From contig JAOPWT010000371.1 in assembly GCA_025965555.1 (NCBI GenBank), forward strand, positions 1-36,387: a DNA stretch of 36,387 bases. Reading direction: 5' to 3'. The notes under the pieces were generated by a model. It saw only the letters and a list, made by a program, of their open reading frames with translations, had not been told where the DNA came from and did no database searches. Source of the stretch: Mycobacterium sp. GTDB taxonomy: Bacteria; Actinomycetota; Actinomycetes; Mycobacteriales; Mycobacteriaceae. How positions within the stretch are numbered: position 1 is the stretch's first letter; every line of letters begins with the position of its first letter. Both the position numbers and the translations under genes were made by a program. Below are positions 26,090 through 34,240 of this stretch, in pieces.

Positions 26090-27124
26090 TCAGGGGCGGA
26101 TCAGGACTTTGAGCGCCTCGCGATCCGCCATGGCCCGATAGCCGTCGGGGATCTCTTCGATGTCGATCGTGCGGTCGAAGACCCTTCCTGGCTCGACGAC
26201 ACCGTCGAGGATGTCCGGCATCAGCTCGTCGATGTAGGCGCGCGCCGGCGCGACACCCCCGGTCAGAGTGATGTTGCGCATGAAGTACTTACGACTGAAC
26301 GGAACGTCGTCGTCCTGAGGGACGCCTACCCTGCTGACGAAGCCACCGTCACGGGCCACGCCGAACGCCATCTCCAACGACGGGGTGGTGCCGACGCACT
26401 CGAGCACGGCGTGGGTGCCGTCACCGCCGGTGAGTTCACGGACCCGCTCGATCCCCTCGTCGCCGCGTTCGACGATCACGTCGGTGGCACCGAACTCTCG
26501 GCCGAGGTCGGTGCGCACCTGATGACGTCCCATCAGCAGAATCCGCTCGGCGCCAAGCCGTTTGGCTGCCAGCACGGCACAAAGACCGACAGCGCCGTCA
26601 CCGACGACCGTCACAGTGGTGCGTGGCCCGACGCCTGCGGTGACGGCGCAGTGGTGGCCGGTGCAGAACACGTCCGACAGTGTCAGCAGCGACGGCATCA
26701 GAGCGGAGTCCGGCTCGACCGGCAACTTCACCAGCGTGCCGAGCGCCTGCGGCACACGCACTGCTTCTCCTTGCCCGCCATCGACATTGGGCGAGCCCCA
26801 ACCGCCACCGTGTCTGCAGGAGCTCTGCAGGCCTTCGGTGCAGAGGTCGCAGGTGTTGTCACACCACAGGAACGGGGCAACGACGAGATCCCCCTTCTCG
26901 AGTCCGGAGACCTCGGAGCCGGTGTCCTCGACGATCCCGATGAACTCGTGGCCCATCCGGCGCCCCTCCTCGCTCCGCGGCATCGAGCCGTACGGCCAGA
27001 GGTCGCTGCCACAGATACACGACTGCGTGATCCGCACCAGCGCATCGGTGGGCTCGCGCAAGGTGGCGTCGGGCACGTCCTCGATCCGTACGTCGTGGGC
27101 TCCGTACATGACCGTCGCTCGCAT
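26090..27124 (-). CDS. Zinc-dependent alcohol dehydrogenase (MDR family)
   Basis: A 344-residue medium-chain dehydrogenase. The catalytic zinc ligands are C38 (CICGSD) and H59-E60 (GHEFIGIVED). The structural zinc lobe is complete with C88, C92, C95 and C103 (CDNTCDLCTEGLQSSC). The Rossmann motif GDGAVG begins the cofactor domain. The HGGGWG and QGEAVRVP segments match the formaldehyde/glutathione-independent and IMP-dehydrogenase-like mycobacterial ADHs annotated as zinc-dependent. ATG 27124 is preferred, with GAGGA 4 nt upstream; ATG 27136 has AGGGG too close. It diverges from a decayed XRE/MmyB-type regulator, which probably once controlled it. Confidence 0.88.
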   Translation of the reverse strand: MRATVMYGAHDVRIEDVPDATLREPTDALVRITQSCICGSDLWPYGSMPRSEEGRRMGHEFIGIVEDTGSEVSGLEKGDLVVAPFLWCDNTCDLCTEGLQSSCRHGGGWGSPNVDGGQGEAVRVPQALGTLVKLPVEPDSALMPSLLTLSDVFCTGHHCAVTAGVGPRTTVTVVGDGAVGLCAVLAAKRLGAERILLMGRHQVRTDLGREFGATDVIVERGDEGIERVRELTGGDGTHAVLECVGTTPSLEMAFGVARDGGFVSRVGVPQDDDVPFSRKYFMRNITLTGGVAPARAYIDELMPDILDGVVEPGRVFDRTIDIEEIPDGYRAMADREALKVLIRP

Positions 27125-27151
27125 CTGTCCTCGCATCCCCTCAGCCGTCGC

Positions 27152-27168
27152 TTGACCGAACCAGTCAA
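27152..27168. promoter_or_regulatory. Candidate operator TTGAC-7-GTCAA between adh and the regulator remnant
   Basis: A perfect 5-bp inverted repeat, TTGAC and GTCAA, separated by 7 bp lies 28 nt upstream of the dehydrogenase start in the divergent gap. It has the size and symmetry of a repressor half-site pair. TGACC-type dyads are common for TetR and XRE-type regulators. The cognate protein is unknown, and the adjacent regulator gene appears dead. Confidence 0.35.
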
Positions 27169-27246
27169 CACGACTATTGCGTGACCGGTGATGCAGGTAC
27201 CAGCAGAACCTCCCTGGCTCACCGGAAGGGGCCATAGCCTGATCCC

Positions 27247-27556
27247 GTGGACAACCGTCAGGACATCCGGGACTTCCTCGGTTCGCGCCGAGCGAGGATC
27301 ACCCCCGATCAAGCGGGCATGCCGATCTACGGCGGGAACCGACGCGTCGTTCCACCGCACGGAGATCAAGCACCTGCACCATCCCGTCGTTGGCAAGCTC
27401 GACCTCACCTACGAGGCCATGAATCTTCCCGCCGATCCCGAGCTGACGCTGTTGGTGTACACCGCAGAACCAGGTAGCGCGTCCGAAGACGGGCTCAAGC
27501 TGCTCGCCAGCTGGGCCGCCGCCACCTTCGCGCCGGCCGATGATCAAGGTGGTTGA
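27247..27556 (+). pseudogene. XRE/MmyB-type regulator remnant (internal deletion with frameshift)
   Basis: Two ends of one regulator family are joined. From ATG 27247 the frame reads MDNRQDIRDFLGSRRARI and PDQAGMPIYGGNRR, the conserved N-terminus of helix-turn-helix regulators of about 290 residues with a MmyB-like ligand-binding domain. From about 27345, in the +1 frame, it reads FHRTEIKHLHHPVVGKLDLTYE and TLLVYTAEPGSASEDGLKLLASWAA, the conserved C-terminus, ending at TGA 27554-27556. The helix-turn-helix and most of the ligand domain, roughly 180 codons, are missing, and the join changes frame near 27335-27345. Intact relatives are typically divergent from an oxidoreductase gene, as here. 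Confidence 0.75.
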
Positions 27557-27560
27557 CCTC

Positions 27561-27601
27561 GTTAAACGAATTAACCATTAGCTGGCGATTTCGGCTATTG
27601 T
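27561..27601 (+). promoter_or_regulatory. Possible promoter with inverted repeat upstream of the GGDEF-like gene
   Basis: GTTAA-5-TTAAC (27561-27575) is a perfect inverted repeat in an AT-rich patch. TATTGT (27596-27601) downstream fits a -10 hexamer for the membrane GGDEF-like gene, leaving a leader of about 75 nt. The -35 is not clear. Confidence 0.3.
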
Positions 27602-27681
27602 TCTGGCGTGCTTTTTGGCCTGATCGGCGAGTTTGCCGACAGCGGACGGAACGCCCCCCACCCTTCCGGTCGGGGCTGACG

Positions 27682-28818
27682 ATGCGTGCCGCGGCGACGC
27701 GCTGGCTTCGGTCCGACGACCACTACTACTGGATCACGTCATATCTGGCGGCCAGAGGACTTCAGCGCGCCACCTGCCGGCTGACCGCGGTGAACATGCT
27801 CGGCTTGAGCGTGATTCCGCTGGTCCTGATGCTCAGTGATCTCGGCCCGTCGGGCGTACTCGAACGTTGGCTCGCCGTCGGGATATCGGTCTGCTGCGTC
27901 GCAATGGCGTCGCTGTGGTTGAGATCCGGCTGGCCAACCCGCTTGCAGTCCCAGTTGTGCGTGGTGATTGGTAGCGTCAACATCGCGATGGCCTGCCTCA
28001 TCGAGGCAAATCCCGGACTCGGCCTCACGGGGGCCAGCACCTTCATCGTGGTGTCGGCGTTCACCGCACTGTTCCACGACGGCCGCTTGTTGGCCTATAC
28101 GTGGCTCGTCGGGTCGGCGACCCTGCTCGTGCTGGCGGTTCGCCCCGGCGGTTTCGAACCCGCGATCGCCGTCGCGGGGATCGCGGTCTTCGTGCTCATC
28201 AACGGATTCGTGGTGTTCGTCTGCCGCACTGTGATTCGCCTCGTCAACACCGACGTCCACTACGGAGAGCTGGAGCCGCTGACCGGACTGCTGACGCGGG
28301 ACGCGTTCGCCGACCGCGTCGCGACCATCGTCGCCCGCGACAGGGACGACGACCGGTTCCTTGCCATCGTGGTCGTCAGCCTCGACAGCTTCTCACTACT
28401 GACGGCGATGAAGGGTGACGGCGGCGGCAACGAAGCGCGGGTCGCGATCGGACATCGGCTCAGCGAGACACTTCGCCGCGACGCCGTCATCGCCCACGTC
28501 GGCGAATCGGAGTACCTGGTCGCCGACACGTTCAACAACACGAACGCCACGGTGCTCACCGAGCGACTCCAGCACAGCGTCCGCACTGCGCCCTATCGGC
28601 TGACGGCGAGCATCGGCGTAGTCGTCACACCGCTCGCCCCTCTCGTCGCCCACCCGCCGCACGACGTCGTCGAGGAACTCATCACGATCGCAACCTCGAA
28701 CGTTTACAGCGCCCGCAGGCACGGTGGCCAGCGCACCGTGGGCAGTACGGACCCGAAACTGACCTCGCTCGAGGAGCTCGATCCCGACGATTGGGACAAC
28801 GGCGACCTGTCGGCATAG
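27682..28818 (+). CDS. Membrane protein with degenerate GGDEF domain
   Basis: A 378-residue protein. Residues about 30-195 hold six hydrophobic segments (such as VNMLGLSVIPLVLMLS, AVGISVCCVAMASLWL, SATLLVLAV, AGIAVFVLINGFVVFVC). The remainder is a GGDEF-like domain starting ELEPLTGLLTRDAFADRV. The active-site loop reads VGESEYL (about residues 272-278) instead of GGDEF. The metal and guanine-contact region DSFSLLTAMKGDGGGNEA departs from the DxFKxxND..GHxxGD pattern. Catalysis of c-di-GMP synthesis is therefore unlikely, and a sensory or binding role is more plausible. ATG 27682 is chosen; the frame is open upstream to 27553 but without membrane or domain content. Confidence 0.8.
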   Translation: MRAAATRWLRSDDHYYWITSYLAARGLQRATCRLTAVNMLGLSVIPLVLMLSDLGPSGVLERWLAVGISVCCVAMASLWLRSGWPTRLQSQLCVVIGSVNIAMACLIEANPGLGLTGASTFIVVSAFTALFHDGRLLAYTWLVGSATLLVLAVRPGGFEPAIAVAGIAVFVLINGFVVFVCRTVIRLVNTDVHYGELEPLTGLLTRDAFADRVATIVARDRDDDRFLAIVVVSLDSFSLLTAMKGDGGGNEARVAIGHRLSETLRRDAVIAHVGESEYLVADTFNNTNATVLTERLQHSVRTAPYRLTASIGVVVTPLAPLVAHPPHDVVEELITIATSNVYSARRHGGQRTVGSTDPKLTSLEELDPDDWDNGDLSA

Positions 28819-28899
28819 CGCAAACGGATTCAACGACGAAGTGCTGGCCTTTCTCGCAGACGAGGTCGTTGTCGACACCGAAGTGACGACCACCGCCAC

Positions 28900-29064
28900 C
28901 TAAGCACCGACCTTCTGGTGCTCCGCGATGGTGTAGCGCAAGTCGCCATCGGTCTCCTGCGCCTCGATCTTGGTCTCACGCCCACACACTGGGCAGGTCA
29001 TCGCTTCAGCGGGAGGTGGACCGGCAGGGACTTCGCGGCCGCCGCCGTTGCACTCGTGTGTCAT
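28900..29064 (-). CDS. Small zinc-ribbon-like protein
   Basis: A 54-residue protein not obvious from length alone. It has MTCPVCGRETKIEA as a CxxC knuckle at about residues 22-27 and a further cysteine in THECNGGG near the N-terminus, so metal binding is plausible though not a full four-Cys ribbon. ATG 29064 is preceded by GAGGAG with a 5-nt gap, a strong ribosome site. It begins 11 nt after the MFS transporter stop on the same strand, indicating one operon. No function is known. Confidence 0.65.
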   Translation of the reverse strand: MTHECNGGGREVPAGPPPAEAMTCPVCGRETKIEAQETDGDLRYTIAEHQKVGA

Positions 29065-29075
29065 ACCTGCTCCTC

Positions 29076-30593
29076 TCACGGGGCGTGGGGCCGGGTGGCG
29101 CCCTCGGCCCGCACCGAACCCCTGCGTCGGGTGGCACCGGCCGCCGCCAGCGGACTCGCGACGTCTTCCAGCGACTTGCCTTCGGCATCGACCGCGAGGA
29201 ACCACGCGACCAGTCCGCCGCCGACCATCACCGCTGCGCCGAGCAGATAGCCGAAGAACAACAGGACCGGCCTGGATCCGTCACCGATGAGGGCGCCGTA
29301 GACGACCGGCCCCAGCGCGCCGAAGCACTGGGCGATCGCGAAGAACACGGCGATGGCCTTGGCCCGGACCTCCAATGGGAAGATCTCGCTCACCGTCAGG
29401 TAGGCCGAGCTGGCCCCGGCCGACGCGAAGAAGAAGATCACGCACCAGGCGATGGTCTGGGTGATGGCGTTGAGCACGCCTGCGTAGAACAGGCCCGCAC
29501 TCACCGCCAAGAGAGCACCCGACAGCAGGTAGGTGCCCGCGATCATCTTCCTGCGGCCGATCGTGTCGAAGAAGTGCCCGATCGTCAACGGACCCAAAAG
29601 GTTTCCGACGGCGAACGCGATCAGATAGAGCGGCGTCGACCCCGAGGGCACCCCGTAGAACTTGCCGAGCACCAGGGTGTAGGTGAAGAAGATGGCGTTG
29701 TACAGGAATGACTGGCTGATCATGAGCGAGGCGCCGAGGATGGCCCGCTTCGGGTAGTCGCGGAACAGCACTCGGGTCAATGCCAGGTAGCCGATCTTTT
29801 CGGTGGGTCTCAGCTCGATCGCCTTGGTCTCGTCGACGGATGGCAGTGTGACACCGGTGGACTCGACCTCGTGCTCGATGAACGCGATCGATTTCTCGGC
29901 CTCGTCCACGCGGCCGTTCATGACCTGCCAGCGTGGGCTCTCGGGCAGGTGTCGTCGCACCAGCAGGATCACCAGTCCCAGCACCGGGCCGATGAGGAAG
30001 GCGAGTCGCCAGCCCAGGCTCAAGTCCATCGCCTTGAGGAAGACGAAGGTCCCGACTGTACCGAGAATGGCTCCCGCCCAGTATGTTCCATTGACCGCGA
30101 TGTCGACCCGCCCCCGGTAGCGTGCCGGGATGAGTTCGTCGATCGCCGAATTGATGGCCGCGTATTCGCCGCCGATGCCCATGCCTGCGATGAAACGGGT
30201 GACGTAGAGGAAGACAACCCAGCCGGCACCGTTGCCCAACGTCAGGGCGGTGAGGCCGCTGCCGACGAGGTAGACGCCCAGGGTGACCATGAAGAGGTTT
30301 CGTCGGCCGAGCTTGTCCGAGAGTCGCCCGAAGAACAGTGCACCGACGACCTCGCCCGCCAGGTACACGGTGGCGAGGAAGCCCACGGCAGCCGACGACA
30401 GTCCGAGCGTCTCGGGCTGGCTGAGGGTGTCGGCCACCGCACTGGCCACGGTGATCTCGAGACCGTCGAGAATCCAGGCGACGCCGAGTGCGACGACGAG
30501 TCGCGTGTGGAACGGCGACCACGGCAATCGGTCGATGCGGGCGGGAATGAGACTGCGGATCGCGCCGCCCTGAGTCGCAGCGGGTATCGCCAT
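29076..30593 (-). CDS. MFS transporter (sugar/organic-acid porter-like)
   Basis: A 505-residue major facilitator with twelve expected helices. The first helix contains WILDGLEITVAS. Loop 2-3 carries the signature GRLSDKLGRR at about 89-98, PESPRW ends the first half, and GHFFDTIGRRK is the equivalent loop in the second half. VSEIFPLEVRAKA marks the sugar-porter-like clade. D43 in helix 1 (DGLE) recalls aromatic-acid:H+ symporters, so an organic acid or sugar is the probable cargo; not resolved. ATG 30593 has AGGAGG 5 nt upstream, which decides it over an upstream frame extension. The zinc-ribbon gene follows at 11 nt. Confidence 0.88.
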   Translation of the reverse strand: MAIPAATQGGAIRSLIPARIDRLPWSPFHTRLVVALGVAWILDGLEITVASAVADTLSQPETLGLSSAAVGFLATVYLAGEVVGALFFGRLSDKLGRRNLFMVTLGVYLVGSGLTALTLGNGAGWVVFLYVTRFIAGMGIGGEYAAINSAIDELIPARYRGRVDIAVNGTYWAGAILGTVGTFVFLKAMDLSLGWRLAFLIGPVLGLVILLVRRHLPESPRWQVMNGRVDEAEKSIAFIEHEVESTGVTLPSVDETKAIELRPTEKIGYLALTRVLFRDYPKRAILGASLMISQSFLYNAIFFTYTLVLGKFYGVPSGSTPLYLIAFAVGNLLGPLTIGHFFDTIGRRKMIAGTYLLSGALLAVSAGLFYAGVLNAITQTIAWCVIFFFASAGASSAYLTVSEIFPLEVRAKAIAVFFAIAQCFGALGPVVYGALIGDGSRPVLLFFGYLLGAAVMVGGGLVAWFLAVDAEGKSLEDVASPLAAAGATRRRGSVRAEGATRPHAP

Positions 30594-30704
30594 GATCGCC
30601 TCCTTGCGAATCGGCACACACCGACCCACGCGCAGTTCCCCCCACGTCGCGGTCCGAAACCTCCCGTGACGTGGCTTCCAGCGGCTCGTCGCAGGTTCTG
30701 GCAG

Positions 30705-30725
30705 GATCTTATTCTCATTGTCATT
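30705..30725 (-). promoter_or_regulatory. Candidate -10 and Fur-like hexamer repeats upstream of the MFS gene
   Basis: On the minus strand TAAGAT (30711-30706) is a good -10 hexamer, giving a leader of about 105 nt. It overlaps tandem hexamers AATGAC, AATGAG, AATAAG (30725-30708), which recall the repeated GATAAT units of Fur/Zur boxes. The match is partial and no -35 is clear. Confidence 0.3.
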
Positions 30726-30769
30726 TCTGCCACTGTCGGCGGTAATTCATCTGTCCAACGATTACTGCC

Positions 30770-30907
30770 ATGACCCTGCACGACCTCCCGGCAGTGCTCC
30801 TCATCGTCGCTGCCATGCTGGCGCCCTACGGCATCTCTGCCGCGCTGACCCACTTCTTCCCGAAGCTCGCGCGGTCGTATCGGGACACTCGCCTACGACT
30901 ACCGTGA
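30770..30907 (+). CDS. Possible small single-helix membrane protein
   Basis: A 45-residue frame starting at ATG 30770 has an N-terminal hydrophobic helix (LPAVLLIVAAMLAPYGISAAL at about 6-26) followed by a basic tail (FFPKLARSYRDTRLRLP), the layout of small membrane proteins. No Shine-Dalgarno sequence precedes it and no homologue is recognised. It lies 39 nt before the second kinase gene. Confidence 0.35.
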   Translation: MTLHDLPAVLLIVAAMLAPYGISAALTHFFPKLARSYRDTRLRLP

Positions 30908-30946
30908 TGCTCCGCACGCTGCAATCGACCGGCTATCGTCAGCGAC

Positions 30947-32146
30947 ATGACCGGCCACGAGCTTCTCGGCGGCCGGTACGAGCTTCGTGGCGTCCTGGGC
31001 TACGGCGGAATGGCCGAGGTACGCGATGGCTGGGACACCCGGCTGCACCGTGCAGTGGCGATCAAGCTCCTGCATCCCGCGCTCAACGCCCAGCCCGACA
31101 TCCGATCACGATTCGTCGCGGAGGCCCGCGCAGCGGCAGGTCTCACCCACCCGAACATCGTGGCGGTTCACGATTTCGGCGAACACCACGGCACGCCCTT
31201 CATGGTGATGGAGCGTCTGTCCGGTAACACGCTGGAGAGCGAGATCGAGCGCGGGCCACTGACCTCCGCCCGGCTGCGGTCCGTTCTCGACGACGTCCTG
31301 GCCGCCCTGGCGGCCGCCCATTCAGCGGGCGTCCTGCACCGCGACATCAAGCCAGGCAATGTCTTGTGTTCCGACGCGGCAGTGAAGGTCGCCGACTTCG
31401 GAATTGCCAAGACCCTGGGCAGCCCCCAGACCATGACCGGCCAGGTCGTCGGGACGATGGCCTACATGAGCCCGGAGCGGCTGGCGGGGGCTCCCGCGTC
31501 GGTGGCCGACGATCTGTATGCAGTTGGCGTGATCGGCTACGAGGCCGCCTCGGGGCAGCGCCCCTTCCCGCAACTCGATCTCGGGGCCCTCGTCGGTGCG
31601 GTCATGGGAGGGTCCGTACCACCTCTCAGCGCAGTTCGGCCCGGCCTCGACGCCACACAGGTGGCGGCCATCGAGCGTGCGATGGCGCGCGATCCCGGCC
31701 GGAGATTCGCCAGCGCCGACGACATGCGAGCGGCCCTCCACGGCCATCACGTCGCGTTCCCTCCCACGGCAGCGGTCGGACCGCCACGCCCGGCACGAAC
31801 GAAGATGTTCACCGCTGCGGCCATCCCCGCTGCGCCGGACGCGAATTACGTAGCGCCGCAGGTGCGCCGACGTCGGCCCATCACCGGGATGAGAAAGTTT
31901 GTGATCGCCTCGGCGGCAGTGGTCGCGCTCATCGTCGCCACCCTCGCCTTCGCTCTCGATTCATCATCGCAACAAGCCCCCACGCCAACCGTCACCACGC
32001 CAACCGTCACGACGACGTCGACGACGACGACACCTTCCAGCACGGCCGTAACGACCCCGCCATCGGTCCCGTCGGTGGAACAACCACCTTTCAGGCACGG
32101 ACCGCCGGGCAACGGCGGCGGCAAACGCAAGAAGAACGGCGACTGA
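30947..32146 (+). CDS. Membrane-anchored Ser/Thr protein kinase (Pkn family)
   Basis: A 399-residue receptor-type kinase. The catalytic domain (about 11-265) is complete: LGYGGMAEV glycine loop, K40 in AIKLL, HRDIKPGN at 131-138, DFGIAK at 150-155, MSPERL. A basic stretch (VRRRRP) precedes one transmembrane segment at about 318-338 (KFVIASAAVVALIVATLAFAL). The short outer tail is Thr/Ser/Pro-rich (repeated TVTTP) and ends with GKRKKNGD, so it lacks a folded sensor domain, unlike the kinase at 15003-16349. ATG 30947. Substrates unknown. Confidence 0.92.
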   Translation: MTGHELLGGRYELRGVLGYGGMAEVRDGWDTRLHRAVAIKLLHPALNAQPDIRSRFVAEARAAAGLTHPNIVAVHDFGEHHGTPFMVMERLSGNTLESEIERGPLTSARLRSVLDDVLAALAAAHSAGVLHRDIKPGNVLCSDAAVKVADFGIAKTLGSPQTMTGQVVGTMAYMSPERLAGAPASVADDLYAVGVIGYEAASGQRPFPQLDLGALVGAVMGGSVPPLSAVRPGLDATQVAAIERAMARDPGRRFASADDMRAALHGHHVAFPPTAAVGPPRPARTKMFTAAAIPAAPDANYVAPQVRRRRPITGMRKFVIASAAVVALIVATLAFALDSSSQQAPTPTVTTPTVTTTSTTTTPSSTAVTTPPSVPSVEQPPFRHGPPGNGGGKRKKNGD

Positions 32147-32767
32147 GCAACGGCTAATGAGCTCCTGGCACATCGCTGCGATATCGGTTGCCAAGGATCA
32201 CGCCGAGAGTGCCTGGGAGGTGGGCTAATCCACCCTGAAGGACGCTGACGACGACGGCAGCCGCGACCGCGGCCGCGACGAAGGCTAACGGCTAACGGCT
32301 AACACCGACTGCGTTCGCCTGGCGCAGTTGCGGGACACCAACCACCCGATCAACGCAGGAGCGGACCGCGGCCACACGTAGCGCCACCGCACCGTGCGAT
32401 CAGTACGGCAGGCAATCCCCTGGTGAGGAGCCAATGCTCAGCCACATCATGGCCGCGCCCGAACGAGGCCCGCGACGACCCACGGCAAGATTCCGAGGCG
32501 CCCAACTCGCAAGGGACCGAAGGATCGGGCGACCCGAGTGGTTGCGATCAAGCGGAACTGAGCGAACACGTTGACGCACTCAGCCATGCCGAGGTCCGTG
32601 CCCTTGTCGGTGGTGCCGACGAGTGAGTTCACAGGATCGGCGCCTAACGTTCCGGCGATGGGGCCGGGGCCTGGCGCCGCGCGAGAGGCGTAGATTTCTT
32701 CTCAGCGGCCACGGCTCGAAGACGCGTTCGTGGGATGTCCAGGCATGCAGTGGAGGGGTCACGGCTT
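32147..32767. other. 621-bp gap with no assignable gene; triple GGCTAAC repeat
   Basis: No domain was recognised on either strand. A 7-bp unit GGCTAAC occurs three times head to tail at 32283-32303. Two short frames look mildly protein-like: 32157-32228 (MSSWHIAAISVAKDHAESAW, stop after 23 residues) and the end of a plus frame finishing near 32626 (AELSEHVDALSHAEVRALVG). They may be decayed gene ends. The region probably also contains the promoter of the DHA2 transporter. Confidence 0.35.
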
Positions 32768-34201
32768 TTGAGCACGACGTCGACGGCCGCCGTCGGATTC
32801 CGCTCCGATCGCGGACCGGTCCTGATCTCGGTCATGCTGAGCACCGGACTGGTCGCCATCGATTCGACGGTGTTGGCGACGGCCGTGCCGTCGATCGTCG
32901 GCGAGTTGGGTGGCTTTCACCAGTTCCCCTGGTTGTTCTCGGCATACCTTCTGGGACAAGCGGTTACCACGCCGATTTATGCAAAGCTCTCCGACGTCCT
33001 CGGCCGCAAGCCGATCCTGCTCTTGGGAATCGCACTGTTCCTGGTGGGCTCGATCCTGTGCGCCGCAGCGTGGAACATGCTGGCCTTGATCGTCTTTCGA
33101 GCGGTACAGGGTCTCGGCGCCGGTGCAGTCCAGCCGACGGCGATGACCATCGTCGGGGATATCTACACGGTGGCCGAGCGCGCCCGAGTGCAGGGCTATC
33201 TGGCCAGTGTGTGGGCCATCTCGTCGGTCGTCGGGCCGATGCTGGGCGGCGTCTTCTCTCAGCTCGGGATCTGGCGTGGCGTGTTCCTCATCAACATCCC
33301 CCTCTGCCTGCTCGCGGCCTGGATGTTCAATCGGCACTTCCACGAGAGGGTCACACCCCGCCACCGGACGGTCGATTCCCTCGGGGCGCTGCTGCTCGCC
33401 TCCGCGATGACGGCTCTGGTACTCGGCGTCCTCGGTGGTGGCCAGACGTGGGCGTGGAACTCCGTTCCGAGCATCAGCGCGTTCACGGCGGGCGCGGTGC
33501 TGTTGGCGGCCTTCGCTCTGGTGGAACGCCGGGCGGCCGAGCCGATCCTGCCGCTGTGGGTGTTCTCCCGACGACTGCTGTGCGCGACCACGATCGTCGC
33601 GTTCGGCGTCGGCGCCATCCTGATGGGGTTGACGTCCTACGTGCCAACCTATCTCGAAGGTTCTCTGCACATCCGACCCATCGTGGCGGGTCTTGCACTG
33701 GCCGCGCTGACGATCGGCTGGCCGGCCACCGCGAGCGTGGCCGGCAAGCTCTATCTGCGATGGGGATTCAAGAGGACCGCAGTGCTGGGCGCCGCGTTGG
33801 TGATCGCTGGGGCGTCGGTGCTCGTCGCGATGGCCCACCGGCCCAACGTCGCCGTCGTGGCGGCAGTGTGCTTCGTGATCGGCGCCGGCATGGGGTTGCT
33901 TGCGGTGCCGACGCTGATCGCGGCACAGTCCAGCGTCGACTGGGAGGAACGCGGCGTCGTCACGGGCAACAACATGTTCGCCCGCTCGCTCGGCAGTGCG
34001 GTCGGCGTCGCCATCTTCGGCGCCATCGCCAACTCGATCTTCGGCCCCGGTGACATTCGATCCGTCGGCCAGGCGGCGATCCAGTCGGGTGCGGCCGCGG
34101 TGTTCACCGGGGTGCTGGTCGTCGCCGCGGCGACCGCCGTCGCCGTGGTCGCCATGCCGCGCACGCCACCCTCACACCGGGAGGCCTCGGCGACCAACTG
34201 A
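32768..34201 (+). CDS. MFS multidrug transporter, DHA2 (EmrB/QacA, 14-helix) type
   Basis: A drug:proton antiporter-like protein of about 477 residues. It shows helix 1 LSTGLVAIDSTVLATAVPSI (the D-x-T/S motif of DHA2 members), loop KLSDVLGRKP, and motif C in ASVWAISSVVGPMLGGVFSQ, which marks exporters. Fourteen helices are expected. TTG 32768 is proposed because GGAGGGG lies 9 nt upstream and homologues, from memory, begin with a similar STTSTAAVGFRS sequence. ATG 32735 or GTG 32750 in the same frame are alternatives that add up to 11 residues. Cargo unknown. Confidence 0.9.
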   Translation: MSTTSTAAVGFRSDRGPVLISVMLSTGLVAIDSTVLATAVPSIVGELGGFHQFPWLFSAYLLGQAVTTPIYAKLSDVLGRKPILLLGIALFLVGSILCAAAWNMLALIVFRAVQGLGAGAVQPTAMTIVGDIYTVAERARVQGYLASVWAISSVVGPMLGGVFSQLGIWRGVFLINIPLCLLAAWMFNRHFHERVTPRHRTVDSLGALLLASAMTALVLGVLGGGQTWAWNSVPSISAFTAGAVLLAAFALVERRAAEPILPLWVFSRRLLCATTIVAFGVGAILMGLTSYVPTYLEGSLHIRPIVAGLALAALTIGWPATASVAGKLYLRWGFKRTAVLGAALVIAGASVLVAMAHRPNVAVVAAVCFVIGAGMGLLAVPTLIAAQSSVDWEERGVVTGNNMFARSLGSAVGVAIFGAIANSIFGPGDIRSVGQAAIQSGAAAVFTGVLVVAAATAVAVVAMPRTPPSHREASATN

Positions 34202-34240
34202 ACTGGTGCTGGCCTGGTCCGAGCGTGGCCAGTCGACTAG

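Noticed and set aside
28842-28903. Protein-like plus frame (VLAFLADEVVVDTEV) after the GGDEF-like gene
   Set aside because: About 20 codons, no start signal, no recognisable family; could be a gene remnant but cannot be supported.
32423-32632. Overlapping frames on both strands resembling a transposase or integrase remnant
   Set aside because: Only vague resemblance, no inverted terminal repeats or target duplication seen.
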